A stretch of DNA of 64,000 bases from Bacteriovoracaceae bacterium (GTDB lineage Bacteria > Bdellovibrionota > Bacteriovoracia > Bacteriovoracales > Bacteriovoracaceae), in contig CANEUH010000011.1 of assembly GCA_947441615.1 (NCBI GenBank), positions 1 through 64,000 of the forward strand, in the 5' to 3' direction. How positions within the stretch are numbered: position 1 is the first letter of the stretch; each line of letters opens with the position of its first letter. Under the pieces are notes generated by a model. That model worked only from the letters and a program-made list of their open reading frames with translations. It made no database searches and was not told the origin of the DNA. Positions 53,723 through 62,865 of this stretch are shown piece by piece. Made by a program: the position numbers and the translations under genes.

Positions 53723-54268
53723 GTGCCCGAATCGATTTGCCTCTCTTTAAAATCACCAAGTAAGTACTATACCTTCTCGTCTGAAGAAGATTCTTCATCT
53801 ATTAAAATTGGAAGATCTTTAAACTGTGATTTTTCTGTTCCACTAGAGGATTTATCTAGAGAGCATTGCTTACTGGAACTCATCGACGGAGACTTCTACA
53901 TTACAGATCTTAATAGCAGTAATGGTGTTTGGGTGGACCGGGAGAGAATTGTCCCAAACGAGAAAATCAAAGTAGATCTTTCAAGTGTCATTGTCCTTTC
54001 GAATATATATACCCTTACAATAAATCCAACTGAAATCAGCTCAAAGTCAGAATCTAATTCTAATCTAAATATAGACCGTGAAATTGATACTGTAAGTTTT
54101 CAGCTTGATTTTCCAGCTGATAAGAAAAAGAAATTAACAAAAAATAAATTACCTGAAAAAGATTCTGTCGAAAAAGCGACTTCTAAAAAGAGAGAGATGA
54201 TCATCATGACCCTGGGTTTTCTTGTGGTTGCCGCTTATGTCATGTTTGAGTTTGTTCTTCAAGATTAG
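53723..54268 (+). CDS. tail-anchored FHA-domain protein 3
   Basis: A 181-aa protein with an FHA domain (KIGRSLNCDFSV, LSREHCLLEL, DLNSSNGVWVDRERI), a polar Ser/Lys-rich linker and a C-terminal transmembrane helix (MIIMTLGFLVVAAYVMFEF) ending within a few residues. The GTG start has AAGGAG 4 nt upstream. It has the same layout as the two FHA proteins at 46154 and 46757 and ends 3 bp from the convergent hemF. Confidence 0.9.
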   Translation: MPESICLSLKSPSKYYTFSSEEDSSSIKIGRSLNCDFSVPLEDLSREHCLLELIDGDFYITDLNSSNGVWVDRERIVPNEKIKVDLSSVIVLSNIYTLTINPTEISSKSESNSNLNIDREIDTVSFQLDFPADKKKKLTKNKLPEKDSVEKATSKKREMIIMTLGFLVVAAYVMFEFVLQD

Positions 54269-54270
54269 CT

Positions 54271-55158
54271 CTACCAATCTTTTGGCGTGTAATAGCTCCA
54301 CATTTTTTCGTAAATTGAACCTTTTTTCGGTTTGAACTGATAGGTAAACTTACATCTCGCGGGAAGAGAGATTAATATTGAATCCACTCTACCGTTTGTT
54401 CTTAGACCAAAGAGGGTTCCACGATCATGAAGTAGATTAAATTCAACATACCTTCCTCTACGGTGAAGCATGAAGTCTTCATCTTCCGGTGTCCAAGTTT
54501 CAGTGATTCTCTTTTTAACAATAGGAAAATAAGATTCAATGAAATGATTGGAGAGATTAAAAACTTCGCTCATGTCTTTTTCAATATCCCCAGAATTAAA
54601 GTGATCAAAAAAGATCCCACCAATTCCACGCATCTCTAGGCCTCTATGGTGGTTATTAAAGTAATCATCGCAAGTTTTTTTCATCTCAACATACTTTGAA
54701 CCTGCTGCCTTTTTCCATACTCCGTGGAAATAGGAAAAATCATCTTCAAAGGGATAATAAGGGGTGAGATCTGCTCCTCCCCCAAACCAGAACTTATCAC
54801 CCTGATGGATCATGCGGAAATTTGCATGAACGGTTGGCACCCTGGGATTCATGGGATGAATAATAAGAGAAATACCGGCCGCCCACATCTCATCACCTGA
54901 GCCCTGAAGATGCTTAGCAAATTGAGGGTCAATCTTTCCATAAACGCATGATGTGTTCACTCCAGCATTTTCAATAAGCTTCCCCGTCAAAGCTCTCGTA
55001 ATTCCCCCACCGCCTTCATTACTTGAATGATCCAGTCTAGACCAGGGATCTTCATTAATCACTAGACTCGGGTCGATAATTAACATTTCCTGAGTAATTT
55101 TGTTTTGAAGGTTCTTAACATGTTGGTGAAATAAATCTTTTTTTTGAGCTAAATCCAT
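54271..55158 (-). CDS. hemF: oxygen-dependent coproporphyrinogen III oxidase
   Basis: A 295-aa HemF that decarboxylates coproporphyrinogen III to protoporphyrinogen IX with O2, in haem synthesis. Family sequences are PWSRLDHSSNEGGGGITRAL, HPMNPRVPTVHANFR, WFGGGADLTPYY and GRYVEFNLLHDRGTLFGL. The start at 55158 (MDLAQKKD) has GGAG 5 nt upstream; the tracked start adds 13 residues. It points to an aerobic organism and matches the ResB/CcsA haem system in the window. Confidence 0.96.
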   Translation of the reverse strand: MDLAQKKDLFHQHVKNLQNKITQEMLIIDPSLVINEDPWSRLDHSSNEGGGGITRALTGKLIENAGVNTSCVYGKIDPQFAKHLQGSGDEMWAAGISLIIHPMNPRVPTVHANFRMIHQGDKFWFGGGADLTPYYPFEDDFSYFHGVWKKAAGSKYVEMKKTCDDYFNNHHRGLEMRGIGGIFFDHFNSGDIEKDMSEVFNLSNHFIESYFPIVKKRITETWTPEDEDFMLHRRGRYVEFNLLHDRGTLFGLRTNGRVDSILISLPARCKFTYQFKPKKGSIYEKMWSYYTPKDW

Positions 55159-55297
55159 AAAGTCTCCGCAAGATTTCTTCGAAAAGAAAGTAGGCATAAA
55201 TTATTGAGCTCATGAAGACTATCACAAGAGATTTACTGTCTCTAGTATTGAATTTTCACGCAGAGCTTAATTTCTCAAACTTAACGAGGATCATCCA

Positions 55298-57517
55298 TTG
55301 TTACAAAAGTTTTTAACCAAATCTTTAAGGCAAACGGGTATTTTCTTCATTTTCGTATTCGCCATTCTCTGTATTTTTACCACAACGATAAGACCATCGG
55401 ATATTAAGGAAGAAAATATTTTTTATAAGATCCTTGCCTTTACTCACCACTATTCAAGGTCATTTGAAGAAAGATTTTATGACTTTAGGATGAAATCTCT
55501 TTTAGATCCGAATTTTAAAAGCAAGGAAATTACTTTAATTAAAATTGATGACTACTCACTTCAAAAAATTGGCTCCTGGCCTATTCCACGGACGATTCAT
55601 GCTGAAATGATTGATCAGCTAAGTCACTTCGGTGCGAAGGTTGTGAGTCTAGATATCTTTTATCCAGAGAGATCTCCAGACTTTGGAAAGATTTCACCGG
55701 ACAAAGTTTTTGTAAATTCTCTAAAAAATTTTAAAAAGAATGGTGGCGAAATTTTTATTGCTTACACTTTAGTCCACAACGCAGAAGAGGCGTTAAGTGA
55801 GATCCCTGATCAAATGTTAGACCATATGATAAACACGAGAGGTGAAGCGAATTTATCTCAAATGAAAATTAATAAATATACTTTCCCCATAAAAGAAATT
55901 CTTGAAAGTGGTGTTGGTCTTGGAAATATTCATGCCGAACAGGATTCAGATGGTGTTTTCAGGCAGTATCAACTTGTTTCTAATATTGATACTATCTATT
56001 ATGGTTCACTTGCCTTGAATGCCTACGAGGCCTATACAGGTGAAAAGAAAAATATCAAAATTTTTGAAGATGAAAATGGTATCTCCGGAGAGCTTGAAAT
56101 TGATCAAAAGAAGTTGGAAGTATCAGAAAGTGGAGAAACCAAAATTCGTTATATCGGTGGAACTGATCAATTTAATACTGTTTCACTTTATGACCTTATA
56201 AAGGCGAAAAAAAACGACCCAAAGATGATTGAGCTTATAAAAGATAAAATGGTCTTTGTCGGATCAACAGCTTTAGGCGCCCATGATTTAAGATCAACAG
56301 CAATTGATCCTCAGATGCCTGGAGTTTATAGTCATCTTAATATGGCCCATATGCTTCTTAAAAAGTACTTTTACCAAAAGAACTCCGACTCCCTTCTCAT
56401 TTCTCTTGTCTTCTTAGTTATCTCAATGATGGTCTTCCTTTTTGTTCAGAGAAGAGGAAATGCTTTTTTTGACGCGATTATCGTCATCACTATCTTGGCC
56501 ATCTATCATTTTATTGATAAATATTACTATTTCCCTCAAGGCTATGAACTTAAACTTTTCTATAGCTTTTTTTGTATTCTCGCCTGCTATTCGTGGAATA
56601 CTTTTATTAAATTCTACGAAGCGAATAAAGAGAAAAAACAAATTAGAGGAACATTTGCTCGCTATGTGGCCCCAACCATTGTTGATGAAATGCTCAAAGA
56701 CCCTGAGAAGCTTCATGTAGGCGGAACAAAAATGGATATCACATGCCTTTTCTCTGACGTTAGGGATTTTACAAAAATCTCTGAAGGCATGACGGCGACG
56801 GAACTAGCTCAATCCTTAAATACCTATATGGGTGCAATGACTGATATTGTTTTTGATACAAAGGGGACTCTAGACAAATATATTGGTGATGCGATCGTTG
56901 CAATTTGGGGTGCTCCCCTGCACATTGGTAACCACGCACAATTTGCAGTTCATGCCGCTATTCAAATGATGAATAAACTCCCTGAAATAAATGAGGAATT
57001 TGAAAAACTGGGAAGACCAAAATTTAATGTGGGAATTGGTCTCAATTCGGGAGAATGCTCAGTGGGTAACATGGGCTCAACAAGAATTTTCTCCTATACA
57101 GCTTTGGGAGATAATATGAATCTCGGTGCAAGACTTGAATCCCTCTGTAAGCACTATGGAACACAAATATTAATTTCAGATATGACACTTGAACGAATAG
57201 ATATCACCCATATAAAAACTAGACCCATCGATAAAGTCGTCGTTAAGGGTAAATCTCATGCAGTTGGAATACATGAAGTTCTTCATGACAATCATTGGAT
57301 GATGAAAACCCCTGAAGCATTGGCCAGTTATACACTTGCCTATGCTCTTTTTCAGAAAAAACAATTTACGTCCGCTAAAGATATCTTTGATCACCTCTTA
57401 GAAAAGAATGACTCAGACAAACCCGTCAAAAGACTCAGTGAGCTTTGTCAAAAGTTTATCAATTCACCTGAACTCATTACTGAAAACTTCGAAGTTACAG
57501 TGATGACTGAAAAATAA
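55298..57517 (+). CDS. CHASE2-sensor class III adenylate cyclase
   Basis: A 739-aa membrane cyclase making cAMP. A transmembrane helix (about 13-30) leads to a periplasmic CHASE2 sensor (about 45-350; YDFRMKSLLDPNFKSKEITL, IPRTIHAEMIDQL), then three helices (about 365-440) and the cyclase domain (about 475-660). Metal Asp487 (FSDVRDFT) and Asp531 (YIGDAIVAIWG), the adenine-selecting Lys527 and Asp605 (ALGDNMN) are present. About 70 further residues are TPR-like. The TTG start has GAGG 8 nt upstream. Confidence 0.93.
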   Translation: MLQKFLTKSLRQTGIFFIFVFAILCIFTTTIRPSDIKEENIFYKILAFTHHYSRSFEERFYDFRMKSLLDPNFKSKEITLIKIDDYSLQKIGSWPIPRTIHAEMIDQLSHFGAKVVSLDIFYPERSPDFGKISPDKVFVNSLKNFKKNGGEIFIAYTLVHNAEEALSEIPDQMLDHMINTRGEANLSQMKINKYTFPIKEILESGVGLGNIHAEQDSDGVFRQYQLVSNIDTIYYGSLALNAYEAYTGEKKNIKIFEDENGISGELEIDQKKLEVSESGETKIRYIGGTDQFNTVSLYDLIKAKKNDPKMIELIKDKMVFVGSTALGAHDLRSTAIDPQMPGVYSHLNMAHMLLKKYFYQKNSDSLLISLVFLVISMMVFLFVQRRGNAFFDAIIVITILAIYHFIDKYYYFPQGYELKLFYSFFCILACYSWNTFIKFYEANKEKKQIRGTFARYVAPTIVDEMLKDPEKLHVGGTKMDITCLFSDVRDFTKISEGMTATELAQSLNTYMGAMTDIVFDTKGTLDKYIGDAIVAIWGAPLHIGNHAQFAVHAAIQMMNKLPEINEEFEKLGRPKFNVGIGLNSGECSVGNMGSTRIFSYTALGDNMNLGARLESLCKHYGTQILISDMTLERIDITHIKTRPIDKVVVKGKSHAVGIHEVLHDNHWMMKTPEALASYTLAYALFQKKQFTSAKDIFDHLLEKNDSDKPVKRLSELCQKFINSPELITENFEVTVMTEK

Positions 57518-57530
57518 CCTCACCTTGATA

Positions 57531-59360
57531 CTACCGGGAAATAGATTTCGAGTTTTCAGCTTGAAAATCTTTATCAAAACACCAATGCTTCCAAGAAAGC
57601 TTACGAGCGATTCCGCCCTTATCTCCGGTAGGTAGATTTTGTTGTGAATAAACAATAATTTCGAATTTTTTTAGCTCTTTACCTGGAATGTACTGAATCT
57701 TACGATCATTCCATTGGCGGCACAAGAAGCCTCCATAGTATCTAGCGTAATCTGTTCTATCTGATAAATTTAAATAAAATTTTCTCCAATGCTCATTTGC
57801 TATTCCTTTATAAAAAGAATCTTCTTTTATACTATAAATGTCAGAACTTTGAGAAAGTAACTCGACTTCACTGTCATCACTAAGAGTTGCTGGAATTTCG
57901 ACCCAAATATTATCCATCTTTGGGAAAGGGGCGAACATATTCCATTCTTGATAGAGATGAAGCCATCTGGTCACATTCTGGAAAAAAGGTGCCGAGATAT
58001 TTAATTTTTTGATAGTTGTTAAATTCCACATTAAAAGCGTAGCGAAAATGAAAACGCCCAACATTTCAGTGATCCATTTCAAAGAATGGATCTCCTTTCT
58101 AGCTTCAGTAAATGGAAAGAGCTGAGAGAATTTTGCAAAAAACTTGCGGTTACTTGCAACGAGACGATATATTTTTTGTCCGAAAGATCTCATTAATTTT
58201 AAAGAAAGAAAAGGATACATCAACCTTCCAAGAAGTGAATGTTTCAAAACTTCTAAAAATCCGTCAAAATGAAAAAAAGACTTCCCTGTCTCGTTACGAA
58301 CAACCCAGGAGTTCATTTTTTTCATTTCATTAAAGATCACGCTGTTACTTTGAGCTGGCACTATCTGAACAGTATTTAAAAGGAAAAACTCTCTCATAAC
58401 TCTTGCAACTTTAAAACAAAAGTCACACTCGTCATCAAAGAAGATAACAAGTTTATCATCATGTTTTTGAATGGATTTACGCTGAAAAAAATCCCAAAAC
58501 TCTCCAGGAATAAAGAGTAGCCACATGACTTCACAGATAAACGTGAACAACCCAATATTCATTGTAAGAAAAATACCGAAATGAAATAAAATAAATAAAA
58601 CAACTAAAAAGATTCTGACTTTCCACCAAGATTTATTGAATAAAAAAGCGAGGCATAAAAAAATTGGTCCGAGCCATTCAAGATAAATACTAAAAAATGT
58701 AATCAATTGACCGAATGATGGGAACTGCCTTAGCCACACTCCTAAAGGTGCTGCAAAAATATCAAGCCTAGAAGAAAAGAAAAATGCAGTAAAATCCTTT
58801 CTCCAGATGTCAGAGTCTTTTAAAACGTAACTCACAAAATAGATGACAAAAACTTGAAGAAAAAAAGTAATGACCCAGCTTGAAAAATACTCGTTATTCG
58901 CCGACCTCTCTTTAGAAAGTGCTGAATCAATCGAAAAGCGCTTATTCATTGGGAGAAAAATGGAAAGAAAAAGAATCGCCCTAAGGACGTCATCCCCACC
59001 GTTATTTATGAGCCAATTTCTATTATGAACTGAGACCGCCATAACAAAGGCACCAACAATGGCCCAACGAGTCTTATATCCAAGACAAAGCATGATTCCA
59101 AAAATTAAATGAAGGCCAAACATTAAAACAGCGAACCCGAAGCTTCCGTTCGCTAAATGGAAAGAAAAAGACCAAGGCATCGCCATTTCAGTTATGAAAA
59201 TGCTCCTTGGTACTAGACCAACATCGGTGTAAAAATTAGTCAAATCCTGAAGTCGATAAATAACATCCGCGATAACGATAAGACCCAAGAGAAACCTATA
59301 AAGGGCGAGGGATCTCAGATCAAAACTAAATGATTTTTTTAAGTGCTTTAGAAAAAGCAT
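57531..59360 (-). CDS. HTTM domain fused to DUF393
   Basis: A 609-aa protein. Residues 1-290 are HTTM (vitamin K-dependent carboxylase-like), with about seven helices and the loop SVHNRNWLINNGGDDVLRAIL. A DUF393 domain follows (about 305-420; IFFDDECDFCFKVARVMREF, with CxxC), which is thioredoxin-like. A last transmembrane helix near 450 leads to a periplasmic tail (about 470-609). The fusion suggests a redox step coupled to the HTTM reaction. The start has AAGG before the ATG at 59360. Confidence 0.82.
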   Translation of the reverse strand: MLFLKHLKKSFSFDLRSLALYRFLLGLIVIADVIYRLQDLTNFYTDVGLVPRSIFITEMAMPWSFSFHLANGSFGFAVLMFGLHLIFGIMLCLGYKTRWAIVGAFVMAVSVHNRNWLINNGGDDVLRAILFLSIFLPMNKRFSIDSALSKERSANNEYFSSWVITFFLQVFVIYFVSYVLKDSDIWRKDFTAFFFSSRLDIFAAPLGVWLRQFPSFGQLITFFSIYLEWLGPIFLCLAFLFNKSWWKVRIFLVVLFILFHFGIFLTMNIGLFTFICEVMWLLFIPGEFWDFFQRKSIQKHDDKLVIFFDDECDFCFKVARVMREFFLLNTVQIVPAQSNSVIFNEMKKMNSWVVRNETGKSFFHFDGFLEVLKHSLLGRLMYPFLSLKLMRSFGQKIYRLVASNRKFFAKFSQLFPFTEARKEIHSLKWITEMLGVFIFATLLMWNLTTIKKLNISAPFFQNVTRWLHLYQEWNMFAPFPKMDNIWVEIPATLSDDSEVELLSQSSDIYSIKEDSFYKGIANEHWRKFYLNLSDRTDYARYYGGFLCRQWNDRKIQYIPGKELKKFEIIVYSQQNLPTGDKGGIARKLSWKHWCFDKDFQAENSKSISR

Positions 59361-59485
59361 AAGAACCTTTTTATCGAGTTAGACTTTATTTTTATATTGT
59401 AACGGAAATCATGACTTTTTCGAGAGATTCGTCTAATGTTCTCGGATAATAAACATCCCCTTGGCGCAACGCAGGAAGAACAACC

Positions 59486-60913
59486 ATGCTCTATAAAGTT
59501 AAAGATGAAATCACTAAAAACTATGATGTCGTCATTGTTGGAGCAGGGCTAGCGGGAATGACAGCTGCCAACATACTTGGAAGGAATGGGCATTCGGTAT
59601 TATTACTGGAATCTCACAACAAACTTGGCGGTTTTGCGACCTGGTTTTACCGTAATGATAGGAATCACGTCTTTGATATTTCCCTCCATGGATTTCCGGT
59701 AGGAATGATCAAAACTTGCAGGAAATACTGGAGTAAAGAGATTGCTGACTCCATCGTACAACTTAAAGACGTGAGATTTGTGAATCCTCAATTCACGATT
59801 CAAACCGACTTCACAAAAGAAGATTACACTAATGTAATGGTGGAAAAATTTCATCTTGAGCGTGAAACCGTGGACGCTTTTTTTGATTTTCTCTCAAAGA
59901 TGAATTTTTACGATAATTCACAAATGACCAATAGAGAGCTTTTCAATAAATTCTTTCCTGGCCGAAATGATGTCATAAGATTCTTAATGGAGCCAATTAC
60001 ATACGCTAACGGCTCAACGCTAGAGGATCCTGCAATCTCTTACGGCATTGTTTTTTCAAATTTTATGAGTAAAGGCGTCTACACCTTCAGAGGTGGCACA
60101 GACACACTCATTGGAAAGATGAAGGAAGAATTACTTAAAAACAATGTTGATATCAAGCTTCAAGCGAAAGTAGAGAAAATCACCATTTCAAATAATGCGG
60201 CTTCTGGTGTTGTTATAAATGGAAAAAAAATTAATTCTAGAGTTGTTTTATCAAACAGCAACATTCGATCGACCGTTCTAGATCTCGTTGGTGAGGAGTT
60301 CTTTCCAAAAGACTTTCTTTCTAAGACCAAGGGAACAAGACTTAACTCTTCGAGCTGCCAGGTCTACATGGGACTTAAAGAGGGAGAAAAAATTCCCTAT
60401 ATCGGTGAGCTGGTCTTTACTTCAAGCTACCCTACCTATGATCCAGCTCGATTATTAGATCTCAAAGTCAGTTCAAGAACATTCTCTGTTTATTATCCCG
60501 AAGAAAGTAGACCTCAAGAGGAAAATGCAAGAGTTGCGATCGTCTCAAGTACAAACTGCCAATATGATGATTGGAAAAATCTTACTCCAGAGGATTATGA
60601 GCTAGAAAAAAAATTCATGATCGAAGAAACAATCAAGGGTCTTGAAGTCTTCATACCTGATATTAGAGATAAACTTGAGATCATTGAAGCGGCAACTCCT
60701 CTTACTGTCGAGAGGTACACACTACATCCCAAGGGAACTTCTTTTGGAACAAAGTTTGAGGGTCTAGAGGTTTCTATGAATTTACATAAAACAATACCAG
60801 GTTTATTTCACGCTGGATCGGTTGGAATAATTATGTCAGGCTGGCTCGGAGCTGCCAACTACGGGGTGATTCAGGCGAATGCAATTGAAAGCTATTTAGG
60901 AACAGGAGTTTAG
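59486..60913 (+). CDS. phytoene-desaturase-like FAD oxidoreductase
   Basis: A 475-aa flavoprotein of the CrtI/carotenoid isomerase-like family. The FAD motif GAGLAGMTAANILGRNG starts at Gly19 and continues into LLESHNKLGG. RGGTDTLIGKMKEEL is the family's middle motif, and the C-terminal FAD segment is GLFHAGSVGIIMSGWLGAANYG. It could desaturate or isomerise a polyene or acyl chain. It heads an operon with fabG, fabZ and fabI homologues, with a 2-nt gap to the next gene. AGGAAG precedes the ATG. Confidence 0.85.
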   Translation: MLYKVKDEITKNYDVVIVGAGLAGMTAANILGRNGHSVLLLESHNKLGGFATWFYRNDRNHVFDISLHGFPVGMIKTCRKYWSKEIADSIVQLKDVRFVNPQFTIQTDFTKEDYTNVMVEKFHLERETVDAFFDFLSKMNFYDNSQMTNRELFNKFFPGRNDVIRFLMEPITYANGSTLEDPAISYGIVFSNFMSKGVYTFRGGTDTLIGKMKEELLKNNVDIKLQAKVEKITISNNAASGVVINGKKINSRVVLSNSNIRSTVLDLVGEEFFPKDFLSKTKGTRLNSSSCQVYMGLKEGEKIPYIGELVFTSSYPTYDPARLLDLKVSSRTFSVYYPEESRPQEENARVAIVSSTNCQYDDWKNLTPEDYELEKKFMIEETIKGLEVFIPDIRDKLEIIEAATPLTVERYTLHPKGTSFGTKFEGLEVSMNLHKTIPGLFHAGSVGIIMSGWLGAANYGVIQANAIESYLGTGV

Positions 60914-60915
60914 TC

Positions 60916-61662
60916 ATGTATCAATTTACAAATCAACATGTCGTTGTCACTGGTGGAACAAGAGGTATAGGTGCCGGAATTACAGAGGCTTTTTTAAAGG
61001 CCGGTGCTACTGTTGTTGCAACTTATTCAGGTAATGATGAGAAGGCCAATAGCTTTAAAGAGAAGAACTCCATCTACGGAGAAAAACTTATCTTAAAAAA
61101 ATTTGATGTTTCAAAAACTCAAGAAGTAGAAAACTTTTTTAAAGATTATGAATCACAATTTTCATCCCTCGAAGTCCTCGTTAACAACGCAGGAATCAGA
61201 AGAGATAATATTGTTGCTGGTATGTCAGAGGGAGAATGGGATTCCGTGATTGATACGAATCTTAAGGGCACCTATAACATGACAAGATTTGCCGTTCTCC
61301 AAATGATGAAAAATCGCTTTGGAAGGATTGTTAATATGTCCTCCGTCGGGGGGAAATTAGGTCTACCAGGACAGGCCAATTACGCCGCATCTAAAGCAGG
61401 ACAAATAGCCCTTTCTCTTTCTGTCTCAAAAGAAGTCGCAAAAAGAAATATTACCATCAACAATGTTTGCCCTGGCTTCATTGAAACTGAATTACTCTCA
61501 GACCTTCCTGAGGATCAAGTTAAAGAATACAAATCACAAGTTCCTATGAAAAGATTTGGAAAGGTTGACGAAGTTGCCCATGCTGTACTCTTTTTTGCTT
61601 CGAAAGAGGCCTCATATATCACAGGAGCTACTTTAGACATCGCTGGAGGCCTCAATGCTTGA
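60916..61662 (+). CDS. fabG: 3-oxoacyl-ACP reductase (FabG-like)
   Basis: A 248-aa SDR that reduces 3-oxoacyl-ACP. The NADP motif TGGTRGIGAG starts at Thr12, NNAG is at 90-93, the catalytic Ser142/143 is in NMSSVGGKLG and Tyr156-x3-Lys160 in NYAASK. It is close to standard FabG, though its position suggests a dedicated copy for this operon. It overlaps fabZ by 8 bp. Confidence 0.9.
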   Translation: MYQFTNQHVVVTGGTRGIGAGITEAFLKAGATVVATYSGNDEKANSFKEKNSIYGEKLILKKFDVSKTQEVENFFKDYESQFSSLEVLVNNAGIRRDNIVAGMSEGEWDSVIDTNLKGTYNMTRFAVLQMMKNRFGRIVNMSSVGGKLGLPGQANYAASKAGQIALSLSVSKEVAKRNITINNVCPGFIETELLSDLPEDQVKEYKSQVPMKRFGKVDEVAHAVLFFASKEASYITGATLDIAGGLNA

Positions 61663-62089
61663 AACAATCTTAAATAATATTCCACAACGTGAACCATTTC
61701 TTTTTATTGAAAATATTGTTGTAAGAAGTGAAAACTCTATCACGACATCCAAAAAGTTAACTGGTGAAGAGGATTTTTTTAGAGGCCATTTCCCTGGTCG
61801 CCCAGTTTTCCCTGGAGTTCTCATGTGCGAAGCCGTTTTCCAAACTGGTGCTCTTCTCATGGCACTCAGAGGTGAGGCCGCTGGAAACAGTAAAACCGCT
61901 CTTGTTACAAGGATTCAAAGTACCAAATTTAAAAACATGGCAAAACCCGGTGATTTACTTCTCATCACTGTCGATTTTGTTGAAATGCTAGCGAATGCTG
62001 CTTTTATGAAAGGTAAAATCACTTCTGCTGGAAAAACTATTATGACAATTGAGTTCGCTGCCACCCTGATCGAAAATGGAGAAGTGTAA
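61655..62089 (+). CDS. fabZ: 3-hydroxyacyl-ACP dehydratase (FabZ-like)
   Basis: A 144-aa hotdog-fold dehydratase. The catalytic His45 lies in FRGHFPGRPVFPGVLMCEA, with Glu59, as in FabZ. It removes water from 3-hydroxyacyl-ACP. Its stop overlaps the fabI start by 1 bp (TAATG). Three consecutive steps of chain elongation are thus encoded side by side. Confidence 0.92.
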   Translation: MLETILNNIPQREPFLFIENIVVRSENSITTSKKLTGEEDFFRGHFPGRPVFPGVLMCEAVFQTGALLMALRGEAAGNSKTALVTRIQSTKFKNMAKPGDLLLITVDFVEMLANAAFMKGKITSAGKTIMTIEFAATLIENGEV

Positions 62090-62865
62090 TGGATTTTCTT
62101 GGTGTTAAAGACAAAACCTTTTACATTGCAGGAGTTGCAAACAAAAAATCTGTCGCTTATTTTTCAGCAAAAACATTAATTGAAAATGGAGCAAAGTGTA
62201 TCTTCTCTGTTCAGGCCGAGTCTCAGATTGAATCAATCAAAAAGCTTTTCCCAGATTCAACTGTCTTTGTCTTCGACGTAGAAAAGGATAAAGATCTCGC
62301 CTTGAAAATTAATCAGAAGATAGATGGTTTTCTCCATTCACTCGCGTTTGCTAACTTCTCCGAAGGACCAAAATCATTTATTGAAACGAAACGAGAGGAC
62401 TATCTTCAGGCCTCCCAGATTAGTTCTTTTTCTCTTGTCGAAATGAGTCACCAGTTAAAAGAAATCCTAAACCCTGAAGGAAGTGTCGTCACTATTTCCA
62501 TTTCGAATACCAAGGCAACGTCTTATGGCTATTTGGGTCCAATCAAGGCCATGCTTGATGCCACTGTTCCTTTTTTAGCAAAATCATTTTCTGAATTTTC
62601 TAAAATCCGAGTCAATGCTGTGGGAGCAGGGCCCTTAAAGACTTCTGCTTCAGCTGGGATTCCCAATTATATAGATAATTATTTTTATGCAGAGGAACTC
62701 ACATTAAGAAAATCTTCACTGGAAACCCAGGAAGTTGCCAACACCGTATGCTTCCTTCTTTCACCAAAAAGTTCTGGTATAAATGCTTCAACTCTTATTG
62801 TTGATGCTGGCATGAGTTCAAACTACTTCGATCAAAACATAGTAAAGGCATTTAACAAAAAATGA
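62089..62865 (+). CDS. fabI: enoyl-ACP reductase (FabI-like)
   Basis: A 258-aa SDR with FabI features: the nucleotide-binding GVANKKSVAY (about 15-24), SLAFANFSEGP in the middle, and Tyr-x6-Lys in SYGYLGPIKAMLDA (about 144-157). The C-terminal LLSPKSSGINASTLIVDAG is typical. It would reduce the enoyl-ACP made by FabZ. Divergence from housekeeping FabI suggests a specialised role. It overlaps the porin-like gene by 4 bp. Confidence 0.85.
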   Translation: MDFLGVKDKTFYIAGVANKKSVAYFSAKTLIENGAKCIFSVQAESQIESIKKLFPDSTVFVFDVEKDKDLALKINQKIDGFLHSLAFANFSEGPKSFIETKREDYLQASQISSFSLVEMSHQLKEILNPEGSVVTISISNTKATSYGYLGPIKAMLDATVPFLAKSFSEFSKIRVNAVGAGPLKTSASAGIPNYIDNYFYAEELTLRKSSLETQEVANTVCFLLSPKSSGINASTLIVDAGMSSNYFDQNIVKAFNKK

